Shown here one piece after another: positions 11,791 to 24,703 of a stretch of DNA of 64,000 nt. Below the pieces are notes generated by a model. The model was not told where the DNA came from. It saw only the letters and a program-made list of their open reading frames with translations, and did not search any database. The stretch is from Siderastrea radians (lineage: Eukaryota; Cnidaria; Anthozoa; Scleractinia; Rhizangiidae), in assembly GCA_964017195.1 (NCBI GenBank), contig OZ024891.1, positions 4,557,494 through 4,621,493 of the forward strand, given 5' to 3'. A program made the translations under genes and the position numbers. Position 1 is the stretch's first letter. The number at the start of each line of letters is the position of its first letter.

Positions 11791-12270
11791 TTTGTATATC
11801 CACGCTGTAGTGTATCATTCACAGAATCAATGAAGAGAATCACATTGAATTATGAAAAAGATGTTTTTTTTAGTGCTAAAACGGTAAATGATTCTAGGGG
11901 AAATTTATTTTCCAGCTCCGATTACGTAACACCTTAATGACAGAAGCTTAACTCTCTCTTTGTTTCTAAAGTTCAGGGCCTTTAAAAACCAAAGATATAT
12001 GCAGGTGAATGTCTGCCGATGGTCCCTGTGAACATTTGCGTTAAACGAAGTTTTATCTCTCGGTTAATGTGCAAAAATATTAACATGCGTCACGGATAAT
12101 CACCACAGCCTACAAATTATCTATTCTTTGCATAACATTCGCAGCAAGATCATTCTCCAATGATGGTTTTTGTTGAAAAAATTCTGCACAGCTTGAGTGG
12201 GGGCAATTTTTGGAACATTTAAAGGACTCACTGAGGTTGAAAAGAAAAATTTAATAGCACCAGTATTAAT

Positions 12271-12331
12271 ATGGCTGCACCTTCGATAATGTTCTTGTCT
12301 GGAATTATTTTGATGAACCTATTTTCATTTG
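12271..12331 (+). CDS. Mucin-like membrane protein A, exon 1 (signal peptide)
   Basis: ATG at 12271 encodes MAAPSIMFLSGIILMNLFSF, a short hydrophobic leader, and ends in G|GTAAGT (phase 1). The same exon with the same donor is present at 43771-43831 in unit 3 and, damaged, at 31164 in unit 2. The predicted partner is 27198-27838, whose acceptor is phase 1, and then 30110-30178. Together they give 771 nt (256 aa). The intervening intron of about 14.9 kb is swollen by LINE insertions. Confidence 0.6.
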
Positions 12332-12845
12332 GTAAGTTTTGCTCATAGATTGTTCTTTTTGAATTTTATTCATAGCCTTACAGTAAATACGTTTTCCTCG
12401 GTCAAACCTACTTAGAGTTAACTTAAAAGAAAGTTGACCGAAAACACTATAAAACACAGCATACGGACGCATATTCATTGTTCAAACCTGTCCGTGCCAA
12501 ACTTTCCCAAGCAAATTCACTTTCGTTTATTTCTGTTATTTGAGTTGGCGGTATCCAGAATAAGCTATGAAAAATCACAGCAACACAATTTTTCCTTTCC
12601 TTTAGTTTGGACAATTCTTTGCGGACCATTACAAAACGCCTTACCTCTTTAACAGATAAGAAAGCCACATGACTGGAATGTAATTACCCAAATATATTCC
12701 AACACCATCGAAGACTTCTGACTCAAAACGAAAGCGAGAAGACAATTTGACCGGGGCACCAACGAGAAAATTTTAGCATAACATCTTCTCCTTTCATAGA
12801 TTGTTTCAGAGCTTTTTAAAGGTGTATTTTTGTAAGCTAACACAG

Positions 12846-12890
12846 ATTGATCTTATGAATATATGAATTTCATATATTCATAAGATCAAT
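12846..12890. repeat. 45-nt perfect palindrome
   Basis: Twenty-two bases from 12846 are perfectly complementary to the last twenty-two ending at 12890, around one central base. It straddles the left target duplication and start of the SINE pair. Confidence 0.9.
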
Positions 12891-13379
12891 ATTCCGCAGT
12901 TCAAATATATGAAATTCATATATTCATAATTTCATCTTCATCTTTCCCGGGTATATTACGAACCAATTAAATGACCAGCTCCCAGTTGGCTTGTTAGCTC
13001 AATTGGTTAGAGCGCTGCACCGGTATCGCAGAGGTCAGGGTTCGAATCCCGGCAAGCTTGATTTTTTCAGGCTTTCTTTTCGCAGCTGCATAAGTTGCGA
13101 TAATAACTGCGAGGATCTTCTTTAGATTTATTTCTTTATTCCGCAGTTCAAATATATGAAATTCATATATTCATAATTTCATCTTCATCTTTCCCGGGTA
13201 TATTACGAACCAATTAAATGACCAGCTCCCAGTTGGCTTGTTAGCTCAATTGGTTAGAGCGCTGCACCGGTATCGCAGAGGTCAGGGTTCGAATCCCGGC
13301 AAGCTTGATTTTTTCAGGCTTTCTTTTCGCAGCTGCATAAGTTGCGATAATAACTGCGAGGATCTTCTTTAGATTTATT
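12854..13379 (+). mobile_element. Tandem tRNA-derived SINE pair with 12-bp target duplication
   Basis: The insertion is flanked by ACAGATTGATCT at 12842-12853 and 13380-13391. Inside are two 247-bp copies, each with a tRNA-like head (12987-13057 and 13234-13304). The 7-bp acceptor stem can pair with G-U ends. The A box is TTAGCTCAATTGG and the B box is GGTTCGAATCC. The anticodon loop would read GGT, but position 33 is C and the anticodon and T stems carry mismatches, so these are not working tRNA genes. The body continues through 'cttgattttttcaggct' to an AT-rich tail. A single target duplication around both copies suggests the pair moved as a dimer or duplicated after insertion. Confidence 0.7.
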
Positions 13380-13681
13380 ACAGATTGATCTGTTCGGCGT
13401 TTTCAGCTGAAAATTAGGGCCGCAGAAAATTTTACGAAACAGAATCTTATCCGCCGAGTTTAGCGACCCCTTCAGTAAAGAGCTGTTCCATAGCAATAAT
13501 CGAAATATTCCAGATGATCAAGGCCCTTCCGAAAATAACGTTTGTTTCACCGAAAAAATTACTAGTGATACTTAATAAGCACCTGACACTTGTTCATACG
13601 TCAAAAGTGTCGACCTAAATTTCGAATAGATGTACACATCTTTTGAAGTCAACATAACCCTTTTTGAAGGCAGCATAATAA

Positions 13682-13716
13682 TTGTGTTGTGTTGTGTTGT
13701 GTTGTGTTGTGTTGTG
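13682..13716 (+). repeat. (GTGTT)n microsatellite
   Basis: About seven copies of the pentamer GTGTT, preceding the (TAC)n region of the intron. Confidence 0.95.
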
Positions 13717-13791
13717 TCGCGTGGTTAGTAAAACCACGCGAACTATGTCGTACTGTTGACTAAAATACGGACCATCTAACTGGCATATGTA

Positions 13792-13860
13792 CTAATACTA
13801 CTACTACTGCTGCTGCTGCTGCTACTGCTGCTGCTACTACTGCTATTACTACTACTACTA

Positions 13861-13915
<55 letters not shown>
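13792..13915 (+). repeat. (TAC)n/(TGC)n microsatellite, left remnant
   Basis: This is the left part of the intronic (TAC)n tract that units 2 and 3 carry at 33038-33103 and 48206-48293. It is interrupted here by LINE sequence. Confidence 0.95.
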
Positions 13916-13920
<5 letters not shown>

Positions 13921-14201
13921 AAAGGAAATCAACCTCAGAAAGCATAAAACTTCTCATGAACTCTAACGACTATCATGTGAATAAGCTAGTAATGAAGTTT
14001 ATTTCCTTTTGTATGAATATACGTGATACATTGTTATTATCAAGTGAAAGTGATGTAGCCTTAATAACTGCCAGGATCTTCTTTACATTTATTTCTTCAT
14101 TCCGCAGTTCAAATATATGAATTTCATATATTCATAATTTCATAATATAAATATGCTTTTGCAATACTGTAAAATGTTGCGGTCATGCAAATAAAGCAAT
14201 T

Positions 14202-14202
<1 letters not shown>
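13916..14202 (+). mobile_element. LINE copy A, 5'-truncated 3' end
   Basis: Positions 13920-14056 match the end of ORF2 in copy B (encoding KSTSESIKLLMNSNDYH). Positions 14143-14202 match the LINE 3' UTR ending 'gcaaataaagcaatt' followed by (TAC)n. The segment 14057-14142 is a SINE tail of the type at 13100-13190. A large 5' truncation is typical of LINE insertion. Confidence 0.8.
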
Positions 14203-14268
<66 letters not shown>

Positions 14269-14296
14269 GCTGCTACTACTACTACTACTACTACTG

Positions 14297-14328
<32 letters not shown>

Positions 14329-14362
14329 GCTACTGCAACTACTACTACTACTACTACTATTA

Positions 14363-14400
<38 letters not shown>

Positions 14401-14491
14401 ACTACTACTACTACTACTACTACTGCTACTACTACAACTACTCCTACTACTACTACTACTGCTACTACTACTACTACTACTACTACTACTG

Positions 14492-14523
<32 letters not shown>

Positions 14524-14620
14524 GCTACTACTACTACTACTACTACTACTACTGCTACTACTACTACTACTACTACTACTGCTACTACTACTACTACTAC
14601 TACTGCTGCTGCTACTACTA

Positions 14621-14652
<32 letters not shown>

Positions 14653-14653
14653 A

Positions 14654-14688
<35 letters not shown>

Positions 14689-14734
14689 ACTACTACTACT
14701 ACTACTACTGCTACTACTACTACTACTACTACTG

Positions 14735-14775
<41 letters not shown>

Positions 14776-14788
14776 ACTACCACTACTA

Positions 14789-14826
<38 letters not shown>

Positions 14827-14827
14827 A

Positions 14828-14869
<42 letters not shown>

Positions 14870-14872
14870 CTA

Positions 14873-14919
<47 letters not shown>

Positions 14920-14926
14920 ACTACTA

Positions 14927-14958
<32 letters not shown>

Positions 14959-14966
14959 ACTACCAT

Positions 14967-15018
<52 letters not shown>

Positions 15019-15034
15019 ACTACTACTACTACTG

Positions 15035-15069
<35 letters not shown>

Positions 15070-15130
15070 GCTACTACTACTACTACTACTACTGCTACTA
15101 CTACTACTACTGCTACTACTACTACTACTG

Positions 15131-15177
<47 letters not shown>

Positions 15178-15217
15178 GCTACTACTACTACTACTGCTAC
15201 TACTACTACTACTACTG

Positions 15218-15251
<34 letters not shown>

Positions 15252-15269
15252 CACTACTACTTCTACTAT

Positions 15270-15306
<37 letters not shown>

Positions 15307-15316
15307 ACTACTACTA

Positions 15317-15351
<35 letters not shown>

Positions 15352-15359
15352 ACTACCAA

Positions 15360-15414
<55 letters not shown>

Positions 15415-15478
15415 ACTACTACTACTACTGCTACTACTACTACTACTACTACTGCTACTACTACTACTACTGCTGCTG

Positions 15479-15525
<47 letters not shown>

Positions 15526-15565
15526 GCTGCTGCTACTACTACTACTACTGCTACTACTACTACTA
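14202..15565 (+). repeat. Very long (TAC)n tract with (TGC)n blocks
   Basis: About 1.36 kb of TAC triplets is interspersed with blocks of TGC. It is the tail of LINE copy A and runs directly into LINE copy B. All six frames are open for long stretches (poly-Thr/Ala on plus, poly-Ser and poly-Val on minus); these frames are a by-product of the triplet repeat, not genes. Confidence 0.97.
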
Positions 15566-18500
15566 CCTGGCCTTACCACCCTCAAACGCAACCTCCGCCC
15601 ATACCACTTGCCACACCACAACTACAGCAACGGATACCTCCAGCACCACACCTAACTGCACCGCATCAAATGCTTCCACATGCTGCGAAACCGCTACAGC
15701 AACAGATAACCCCCGCCCCACACCAAAGTACACCATATGCGTACCCCAACGCACCGCATCAAACGCTTGCGCCGGCTGAAAAAATGGAAACTACCCGTGA
15801 AGAGACACCAATACCTCAGGAAATCATATCCTTTCTACGATTTGTAAAATCATTTCTATAATTAACCAAGCAACCTGATTTGAACGTTAGACACTTAATT
15901 AAGTAGGACAAATTTTATACCAGTATAATGAGTATACTAAGGAATTTAGCAATCTATCATTGGCACCAAAGATCACCCCGATATTTCAAGCAACTTGTCC
16001 TTTTGTGCCTGGAATATCAACGGACTATCTTCCAAATACCTTGGAAACAAGTTACAAAGTATTGATTTTTTGAGCGTTATTGATAATTCTGATTTTATAG
16101 TACTAACCGAAATTGGCAATTGCTCTGATTTGGAAATAGTCGGATATAAATCTTTTGTTCAATGTTCCACTCCTAACCAGTCGAGAAAAGGTGGTCGGAA
16201 CTCTGGAGGAATAGCTTTATTTTACAAAAACAAACTCCATAAAAATATTTCAATCACGAAAACAACTCAAACTTTTTTATGGTTCAAAATCGAGAAAAGT
16301 TTCTTAAATTCGGTGAAGGACATTTACGTTTGCGGGGTGTATATACCTCCGTGTAACTCAAAATATTTTGATCTCGAAATTTTTGATCAGCTAGAGCGAG
16401 AAATAGTGCACTTTTCTACAATAGGATCAGTAATTCTTATGGGGGACTTTAATTCAAGAACCGGAAAATACTCCGATACTGTCTCACAAGAGGGAAACAG
16501 CATAATTACTAATGATCAGTCGGAATCAGCTTTTCAGCCAGCCCAAAGAAATAGTTTTGATAATTTATTGAATAGTCATGGGAAAAAACTATTAGAAATT
16601 TGCAAAAACCTTGATCTAAGAATAGTTAATGGCAGAGTTAATGGAGATACCCTAGGCAGACCCACTTTTCATGGAAAAAACGGGACAAGCGTTATTGAGT
16701 ACATAATATGCGATCAGTGCACATTTCTAAACGTTGCCAATTTTGTTGTTAAACAGCCGTCCGACTTGTCGGACCACAGTGCCATCGTAGCATGGTTGAA
16801 TCTCAACACCAGCTTACCAGCAAGCGAAACCCAAACTTCAACCTCCACCAATAGATTAATAAGTCTGCCACGCCAGTTTTGCTGGGAAAATGACTCTTAC
16901 TTAAAATTCAGAAACGCATTACGTACGGAACCAATCCAGATTCTAATCAGAGAATTTATGGAACGAAACACTGAAGATGTAAATGTCTCGTTGGACGATG
17001 CTGTGAACATTCTAACTGCGACATCAAAAATCTGCCTCAAGATTAAAACCAAAAGATCTCGTAAACGTATTAGGATAACATCTAGCAAAAAATGGTTCGA
17101 CCGTGAATGTCAACTGAAAAGACACGAACTACGAAAACTGTCAAATCAAAAACATCGCGATCCACTTAACTCTGAGTTACGGGAGAAATTTCACAAAATT
17201 CTGAATGATTATAAAAAGCTCCTTGACTCGAAAAGGAAAGAGTTTCAGAAAGAAAAAACTCTGGAACTCGACGAGCTAGCATTTAATCCCGACAAAGTGT
17301 CGTTTTGGAGTTGTCTAAAATCGATGAACGATACTATCGACGAAAATGTTCCTGCCCCAATCTCGGAAGAAACATGGCTCAATCATTTTCAATCCTTACA
17401 TTCCAATGACCTGAGAACTTCCATAAATCGTCAAGGAGTCTATGATGAACTACTATCATTAGAAAAAGAAAAAGAACAGCTTAACCATTTAGATCAAGAG
17501 GTAACTGAGCAAGAAATACGTCAAGCGGTGAAGAAATTGAAGAATAAGAAATCGCCATTTGTTGACAAAATAAGAAATGAAATGATCAAAGCGAGCCTTG
17601 AATCGCTTATGCCTATTTACATCAAACTTTTTAATCTCATTTTACAATGTGGAAAAATGCCAGATATTTGGTGTCAAGGCCTTATAACCCCAATCTACAA
17701 ATCTGGTGACAAGAGTGATCCAACAAACTATAGAGGCATATGTGTATCGAGTTGTCTTGGAAAACTGTTTTGTTCCATTTTAAATCAAAGACTATACTTG
17801 TATTTTAGAGAAAACAAGATATTACACAATTCCCAAATTGGCTTTGTACCTGAAAATCGTACTGCAGACCATGTTTTCACTCTAAGGACCCTAATAGATA
17901 AATATGTCCACTACCATAAAGAAAAAGTCTATGCTTGTTTCGTAGATTTTCGTAAAGCTTTCGACTCTGTTTGGCACGAGGGATTGTTTTACAAGCTGCT
18001 CAAAATCAACATAGGAGGACATTTCTACAATCTGATCAAAAGCCTTTATTGCAATTCAACATGTTCCATTAGAATCGGAGAAAACAAAACTCGATCTTTC
18101 TCATACTCAAGAGGTGTACGTCAAGGATGTATTTTAAGTCCTCTTTTATTTAACCTCTATATAAACAATTTGCCGTATTTATTCGAAAACACGCTGTCTG
18201 ATCCATTTGTTCTTCCAAATGGAACAAAAATAAATTGACTATTGTATGCAGATGATTTGATCATCCTATCAAGATCCAAAACAGGATTACAAAACTGTTT
18301 AAACACTCTCTCTTCATATTGCAAAACATGGATGCTAAAAGTCAATCCCAAGAAAACAAAAATAATGATTTTCCAAAAACGCCCAAGGAAATCCGTTTAC
18401 ATCAACTTCAACATAGGCACCGAGCCAATTGAAATTGTTCAAGACTTAATCCCAATACCGCATCTCAGATTTTTGACACAATGATATTTCCGATCTTAAG

Positions 18501-19482
18501 CTACAACAGTGAGATATGGGGGATGTACACTAAGCAGAATTTTAAAGCATGGGATAGTTCCCCAATAGAAAAAATTCATCTCAAATTTTGTAAACACTAC
18601 TTAGAAGTTAACAATAAGGCCTCTAACGTAGCTTGCAGAGCCGAACTTGGAAGGTTACCGCTAATAATCCCAATTAATCAGAAAATTATGAAATATTTTG
18701 TTTATCTAAACAACAAAGATAATGACTCTATAGTCAAACAATCTTTCCTCATGTCGAAGAATCTACATTTCTTTAATAACTCCGGATTTTATTCCAATTT
18801 TATGAACTTGATAGAACAATATCATCTATCCAATTTAGATCCTGAATCTTTAGATAATGATAGAATTAGGCGATATACAACTAATATGAAAGAGAAATAT
18901 ATATCCTCCTGGCGACACAGCCTTGAACATTCAAAGAAATTAGAATTTTATAAAGTTTTTAAGGATGACTACGTTACATCTGATTATTTAAACCAGCTAA
19001 GAAACTTTAATGAAAGACGAAATTTAGTGAAGTTCAGAGTAAGTAATCACAAACGTATGATTGAACTAGGTCGATATCAAACCGATCATATGCCCAGAGA
19101 AACTAGATTATGCCCATTGTGTAAATCAAATCAAGTAGAAAATGAAACTCATTTCTTGTTGCAATGTAGCAAATACTCTCTACAGAGGCAGACATTCTTA
19201 AATCGAATCAATGAAATAATACCTAACATTGAAAGGAAATCAACCTCAGAAAGCATAAAACTTCTCATGAACTCTAACGACTATCATGTGAATAAGCTAG
19301 TAATGAAGTTTATTTCCTTGTGTATGAATATACGTGATACATTGTTATTATCAAGTGAAAGTGATGTAACTTAGGTTCATTAGCATAATATTACAGTAAT
19401 ATTAGTCTTGTTTTGTTATTAATTACTATAAATATGCTTTTGCAATACTGTAAAATCTTGCGGTCATGCAAATAAAGCAATT
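15566..19482 (+). mobile_element. CR1/L2-like LINE copy B
   Basis: A non-LTR retrotransposon of 3.9 kb runs from inside the (TAC)n tract to its own (TAC)n tail. It is 5'-truncated within ORF1: 15566-15861 encodes only the Pro/Gln/His-rich C-terminus of ORF1 that is complete in copy C at 21179-21433. ORF2 follows, and the 3' UTR ends in 'gcaaataaagcaatt'. Superfamily placement (APE endonuclease, reverse transcriptase, esterase-type ORF1 in copy C, microsatellite tail) is an inference from domain content. Confidence 0.85.
15949..19374 (+). pseudogene. LINE ORF2 (APE endonuclease + reverse transcriptase), copy B
   Basis: The open frame runs 15949-18238 without an in-frame ATG near its start. 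Endonuclease motifs are CAWNINGL, the Glu of VLTEIG, LMGDFNSR and LSDHSAIV, all intact. Reverse transcriptase motifs are PIYKSGDKSDPTNYRGI, CFVDFRKAFDSVWH and VRQGCILSPLLFNLY. A TGA (18236-18238) then precedes LLYADDLIILS, which continues in the same frame to 18484. Compared with copy C, 121 nt corresponding to 23997-24117 are missing, with a 3-base microhomology at the junction, which shifts the frame. The C-terminal part resumes at 18481-19374, with a CPLCKSNQ...H zinc-knuckle-like motif near 19110. Apart from the TGA and this deletion the protein is open. Confidence 0.85.
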
Positions 19483-19523
<41 letters not shown>

Positions 19524-19526
19524 CTA

Positions 19527-19612
<86 letters not shown>

Positions 19613-19655
19613 ACTACTACTACTACTACTGCTACTACTACTACTACTACTACTG

Positions 19656-19687
<32 letters not shown>

Positions 19688-19688
19688 G

Positions 19689-19720
<32 letters not shown>

Positions 19721-19805
19721 GCTACTACTACTACTACTACTACTGCTACTACTACTACTACTACTACTACTACTGCTACTACTACTACTACTACTACTAC
19801 TACTG

Positions 19806-19858
<53 letters not shown>

Positions 19859-19859
19859 G

Positions 19860-19891
<32 letters not shown>

Positions 19892-19910
19892 GCTACTACT
19901 ACTACTACTG

Positions 19911-19959
<49 letters not shown>

Positions 19960-19980
19960 AGCTACTACTACTACTACTAG

Positions 19981-20027
<47 letters not shown>

Positions 20028-20060
20028 GTTCTACTCCTACTACCACTACTACTTCTACTA

Positions 20061-20108
<48 letters not shown>

Positions 20109-20113
20109 AGCTA
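19483..20113 (+). repeat. (TAC)n tract between LINE copies B and C
   Basis: About 630 bp of TAC with TGC blocks forms the 3' tail of copy B and joins the 5' end of copy C. Confidence 0.97.
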
Positions 20114-21433
20114 CTAAGTAAAGAATTACAAAAACACGCCGCTCTTATCACAAAATTACAGGACGAAAACCAGGCATTACAGAAGAAACACGCGAGGTCG
20201 CGTTTCTTAAAGATCAGGTTAAAGCCCTTTGGGAGAAATTGAATGTACTCCCACCGGAAAAAGCCATTACGACTGGAACGTCGAGCCAGACTACCCCCCG
20301 CGTAGAGGACGACAGCATAAATTGCGAAACGAATAAAGAATACGAAATCCAACTTCTACACCGGCATGCGCCCAATGGAAAGAAGACGAATTGCTCGTTG
20401 TGAATCTACCAACCGTCTAACTCTTTCTCTCCCCTCCAAGAACCCCCCACAAAACCTCTTGAAAATGGCAAACAAGGCAAGCCAAAGTCAGCTAATTCCC
20501 AACACCCTACTACGTCCTCTACTAGTAAGAGCAACACTCGTTCTAACGAAGTGATCTTCCTGTGTGATTCCAATGGAAAGGTTTTGGACACAAGACAAAT
20601 GTTTTCATCGAAACACGAAGTCAAGTACATCAGAGCACCACTGATTGAACACGCAAGATCCTACTTACAAAATGACGTTCGCACTCCTCCTCAACTGATC
20701 ATACTGCACACGGGAACAAACGACCTTGAGAGAACCAATTCCCCTGAAGAACTTATCTCTAACATTTTAATATTGATTACTGAGGCTTCCACAAAATTCC
20801 CATCGAGCAAGATATTTTTGTCAACACTTCTTCCCCGCAACGACATCCCAACACCGATAATCACCTCAATAAATGATCAATTAATTAATAGCTGCTCAAG
20901 ACTACCCAACGTACAGTTAATTAAACACGACAACCTGTTCGCGAATCAACTCAATATTCTCCACGATAACAAACACATTCTTAAACGACACATAGGGCTT
21001 TTCGCCAAAAATCTGAAAGACGCCATTCACGGCCGTATACGACCAAGAACGGCAACATCTTCAAATGCCCCGCCAATCCAAAGAGCATCACCAAATCAAC
21101 TGGCATCACCCCAAGGTCCCAATACAGTGTTGCGGCATGCCTCATACAGCAATGCTGTCAAGAACACACTACCCTGACCTTACCACCCTCAAACGCAACC
21201 TCCGCCCATACCACTTGCAACACCAAACTGCACCACATCAAATGCTCCCACATGCTGCGAAACCGCTACAGCAACAGATACCCCCCGTCCCACACCAAAG
21301 TACAGCATATGCGTATCCCAACGCACCGCATCAAACGCTTGCGAATGCTGGAAAAATGGAAACTGCCCGTGAAGAGACACCAGTACCTCAGGAAATCATA
21401 TCCTTTCTACGATTTGTAAAATCATTTCTATAA
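20114..21433 (+). pseudogene. LINE ORF1, coiled coil and SGNH esterase domain
   Basis: A heptad-like segment (LQKHAALITKLQDENQALQK, continuing in a second frame as VAFLKDQVKALWEKL) precedes an SGNH/GDSL-type hydrolase domain at about 20551-21010. That domain shows DSNGK (block I), HTGTNDL (block III) and a degenerate HDNKH near the end. The C-terminus (21179-21433) is Pro/Gln/His-rich and lies in another frame. Coiled coil plus esterase is a known ORF1 type in the CR1 group. At least two frameshifts and a missing start make it a pseudogene. Confidence 0.75.
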
Positions 21434-21544
21434 TTAACCAAGCAACCTGATTTGCACATTAGACATTTAATTAAGTAGGATAAATTTTATACCAGTATAA
21501 TGAGTAAGTAATTTAGCAATCTATCATTGATACCAAAGATCACC

Positions 21545-24500
21545 CCGATATTTCAAGCAACCTGTCCTTTTGTGCTTGGAATATCAACGGACTATCTTCC
21601 AAATACCTTGGAAACAAGTTACAAAGTATTGATTTTTTTAGCGTTATTGATAATACTGATTTTATAGTACTAACCGACATTGGCAACTGCTCTGATTTGG
21701 AAATAGTCGGATATAAATCTTTTGTTCAATGTTCCACTCCTAACCAGTCGAGAAAAGGTGGTCGGAACTCTGGAGGAATAGCTTTATTTTACAAAAACAA
21801 ACTCCATAAAAATATTTCAATCACGAAAACAACTCAAAATTTTTTATGGTTCAAAGTCGAGAAAAGTTTCTTAAATTCGGTTTACGTTTGAAGGGTGTAT
21901 ATACCTCCGTGTAACTCAAAATATTTCGATCTCGAGATTTTTGATCAGCTAGAGCAAGACATACTACACTTTTCTACAACAGGACCAGTAATTCTTATGG
22001 GGGACTTTAATTCAAGAACCGGAAAATACTCCGATACTGTCTCACAAGAGGGAAACAGCATAATTACTAATGATCAGTCGGAATCAGCTTTTCAGCCAGC
22101 CCAAAGAAATAGTTTTCATAATGTATTAATTGGTAATGGGAAAAAACTATTAGAAATTTGCAAAAACCTTGATCTAAGAATAGTTAATGGCAGCGTTAAT
22201 GGAGATACCCTAGGCAGGCCCACTTTTCATGGAAAAAACGGGACAAGCGTTATTGATTACATAATATGCGATCAGTGCACATTTCTAAACGTTGCCAATT
22301 TTGTTGTTAAACAGCCGTCCTACTTACACAGTGCCATCGTAGCATGGTTAAATCTTAACACCAGCCTGCCAGCAAACAAAAGCCAAACTTCAACCTCCAC
22401 CAACAGATTAATAAGTCTGCCACGCCAGTTTTGCTGGCAAAATGACTTTTACTTAAAATTCAGAAGCGCATTACATACGAAACCAATCCAAATTCTAATC
22501 AGAGAATTTATGGAACGAAACACTGAAAATGTAAATGTCTCGTTGGACGATACTGTGAACATTCTAACTGCGACATCAAAAATCTGCCTCAAGATTAAAA
22601 CCAAAAGATCTCGTAAACGTATTAGGATAACATCTAACAAAAAATGGTTCGACCTTGAATGTCGACTGAAAAGACACGAATTACGAAAACTGTCAAATCA
22701 AAAACATCGCGATCCCCTTAACTCTGAGTTACGGAAGAAATTTCACAAAACTCTGAATGATTTTAAAATGCTCCTTGACTCAAAAAGGAAAGAATTTCAG
22801 AAAGAGAAAACTCTGCAACTCGACGAGCTAGCATTAAATCCCGACAAAGCGTCGTTTTGAAGTTGTCTAAAATCGATGAACGATACTATCGATGAAAATG
22901 TTCCTGCCCCAATCTCGGAAGAAACATGGCTCAACCATTTTCAATCCTTACATTCCAATGACCCGAGAACTTCCATAAATCATCAAGGAGTCTATGATGA
23001 GCTACTATCATTAGAAAAAGAAAAATAACAGCTCAACTATTTAGATCAAGAGGTAACTGAGCAAGAAATACGTCAAGCGGTGAAGAAATTAAAGAATAAG
23101 AAATCGCCATTTGTTGACAAAATAAGAAATGAAATGATCAAAGCGAGCCTTGAATCGCTTATGCCTATTTACATCAAACTTTTTAACCTCATTTTACAAT
23201 GTGGAAAAATACCAGATATTTGGTGTCTAGGCCTTATGACCCCAATCTACAAATCGGGTGACAAGAGTGATCCAACAAACTATAGAGGCATATGTGTATC
23301 TAGTTGCCTTGGAAAACTGTTTTGTTCCATTTTAAATCAAAGACTATACTTGTATTTTAGAGAAAACAAGACATTACACAATTCACAAATTGGCTTTCTA
23401 CCTGAAAATCATACTGCAGACCATGTTTTCACTTTAAGGACCCTAGTAGATAAATATGTCCACTACCATAAGGAAAAAGTTTATGCTTGTTTCGTAGATT
23501 TTCGTAAAGCTTTCGACTCTGTTTGGCACGAGGGATTGTTTTACAAGCTGCTCAAAATCAACATAGGAGGACATTTCTACAATCTGACCAAAAGCCTTTA
23601 CTGCAATTCAACATGTTCCATTAGAATCGGAGAAAACAAAACTCGATCTTTCTCATACTCAAGAGGTTTACGTCAAGGATGTATTTTAAGTCCTCTTTTA
23701 TTCAACCTCTATATAAACAATTTGCCGTATTTATTCGAAAACACGCTGTCTGATCCATTTGTTCTTCCAAATGGAACAAAAATAAATTGACTATTGTATG
23801 CAGATGATTTGATCATCCTATCAAGATGCAAAACAGGGTTACAAAACTGTTTAAACACTCTCTCTTCATATTGCAAAACATGGATGCTAAAAGACAATCC
23901 CAAGAAAACAAAAATAATGATATTCCAAAAACGCCGAAGGAAATCCGTTGACATCAACTTCAACATAGGCACCGAGCCAATTGAAATTGTTCAAGAATAC
24001 ACCTATTTAGGTACACGTTTAACTCTGACGGGAAACTTTACTCTTGCAGTCGAACACTTAAAAGAAAAAGCCCTGCACGCCTTTTCTAGTATACGAAAAC
24101 AAACACTTCTCAATAGACTTAATCCCAATGCAGCATCCCAGATTTTTGACACAATATTTCCGATCTTAAGCTACAACAGTGAGATATAGGGCATGTACAC
24201 TAAGCAGAATTTTAAAGCATGAGATAGTTCCCCAATAGAAAAAAATTCATCTCAAATTTTGTAAACACTACTTAGAAGTTAACAATAAGGCCTCTAACGT
24301 AGCTTGCAGAGCCGAACTTGGAAGATTACCGCTAATAATCCCAATCAATCAGAAAATTATGAAATATTTTGTTTATCTAAACAACAAAAATAATGACTCT
24401 ATAGTCAAACAATCTTTCCTCATGTCGAAGAATCTACATTTTATTAATAACTCCCTATTTTATTCCAATTTTATGAACTTGATAGAACAATATCATCTAT

Positions 24501-24667
24501 CCAACTTAGATCCTGAATCTTTAGATAAGGGACGGACCATTATTTTTTGGGAGGGGGGAGGGGTGAAAATTTTTTCAAGACAAACAATTTTTTTCTGTGT
24601 TGTTGTCTGCGCAAACAATTTTTTTCCGGCTGCATCTTCCTGCAAACAATTTTTTTTTGTGTTTGAA

Positions 24668-24703
<36 letters not shown>

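Noticed and set aside
12987..13304. Two tRNA-Thr-like genes
   Set aside because: C at position 33 and mismatches in the anticodon and T stems, in the head of a duplicated SINE with target duplication.
14124..15861. Long open frames of poly-Thr/Ala (plus), poly-Ser and poly-Val (minus)
   Set aside because: They arise because a TAC/TGC triplet repeat has no stops. They have no conserved domain, and the plus frame simply runs into the LINE ORF1 remnant.
19426..20352. Poly-Thr and poly-Val frames in the second TAC tract
   Set aside because: The same triplet-repeat effect.
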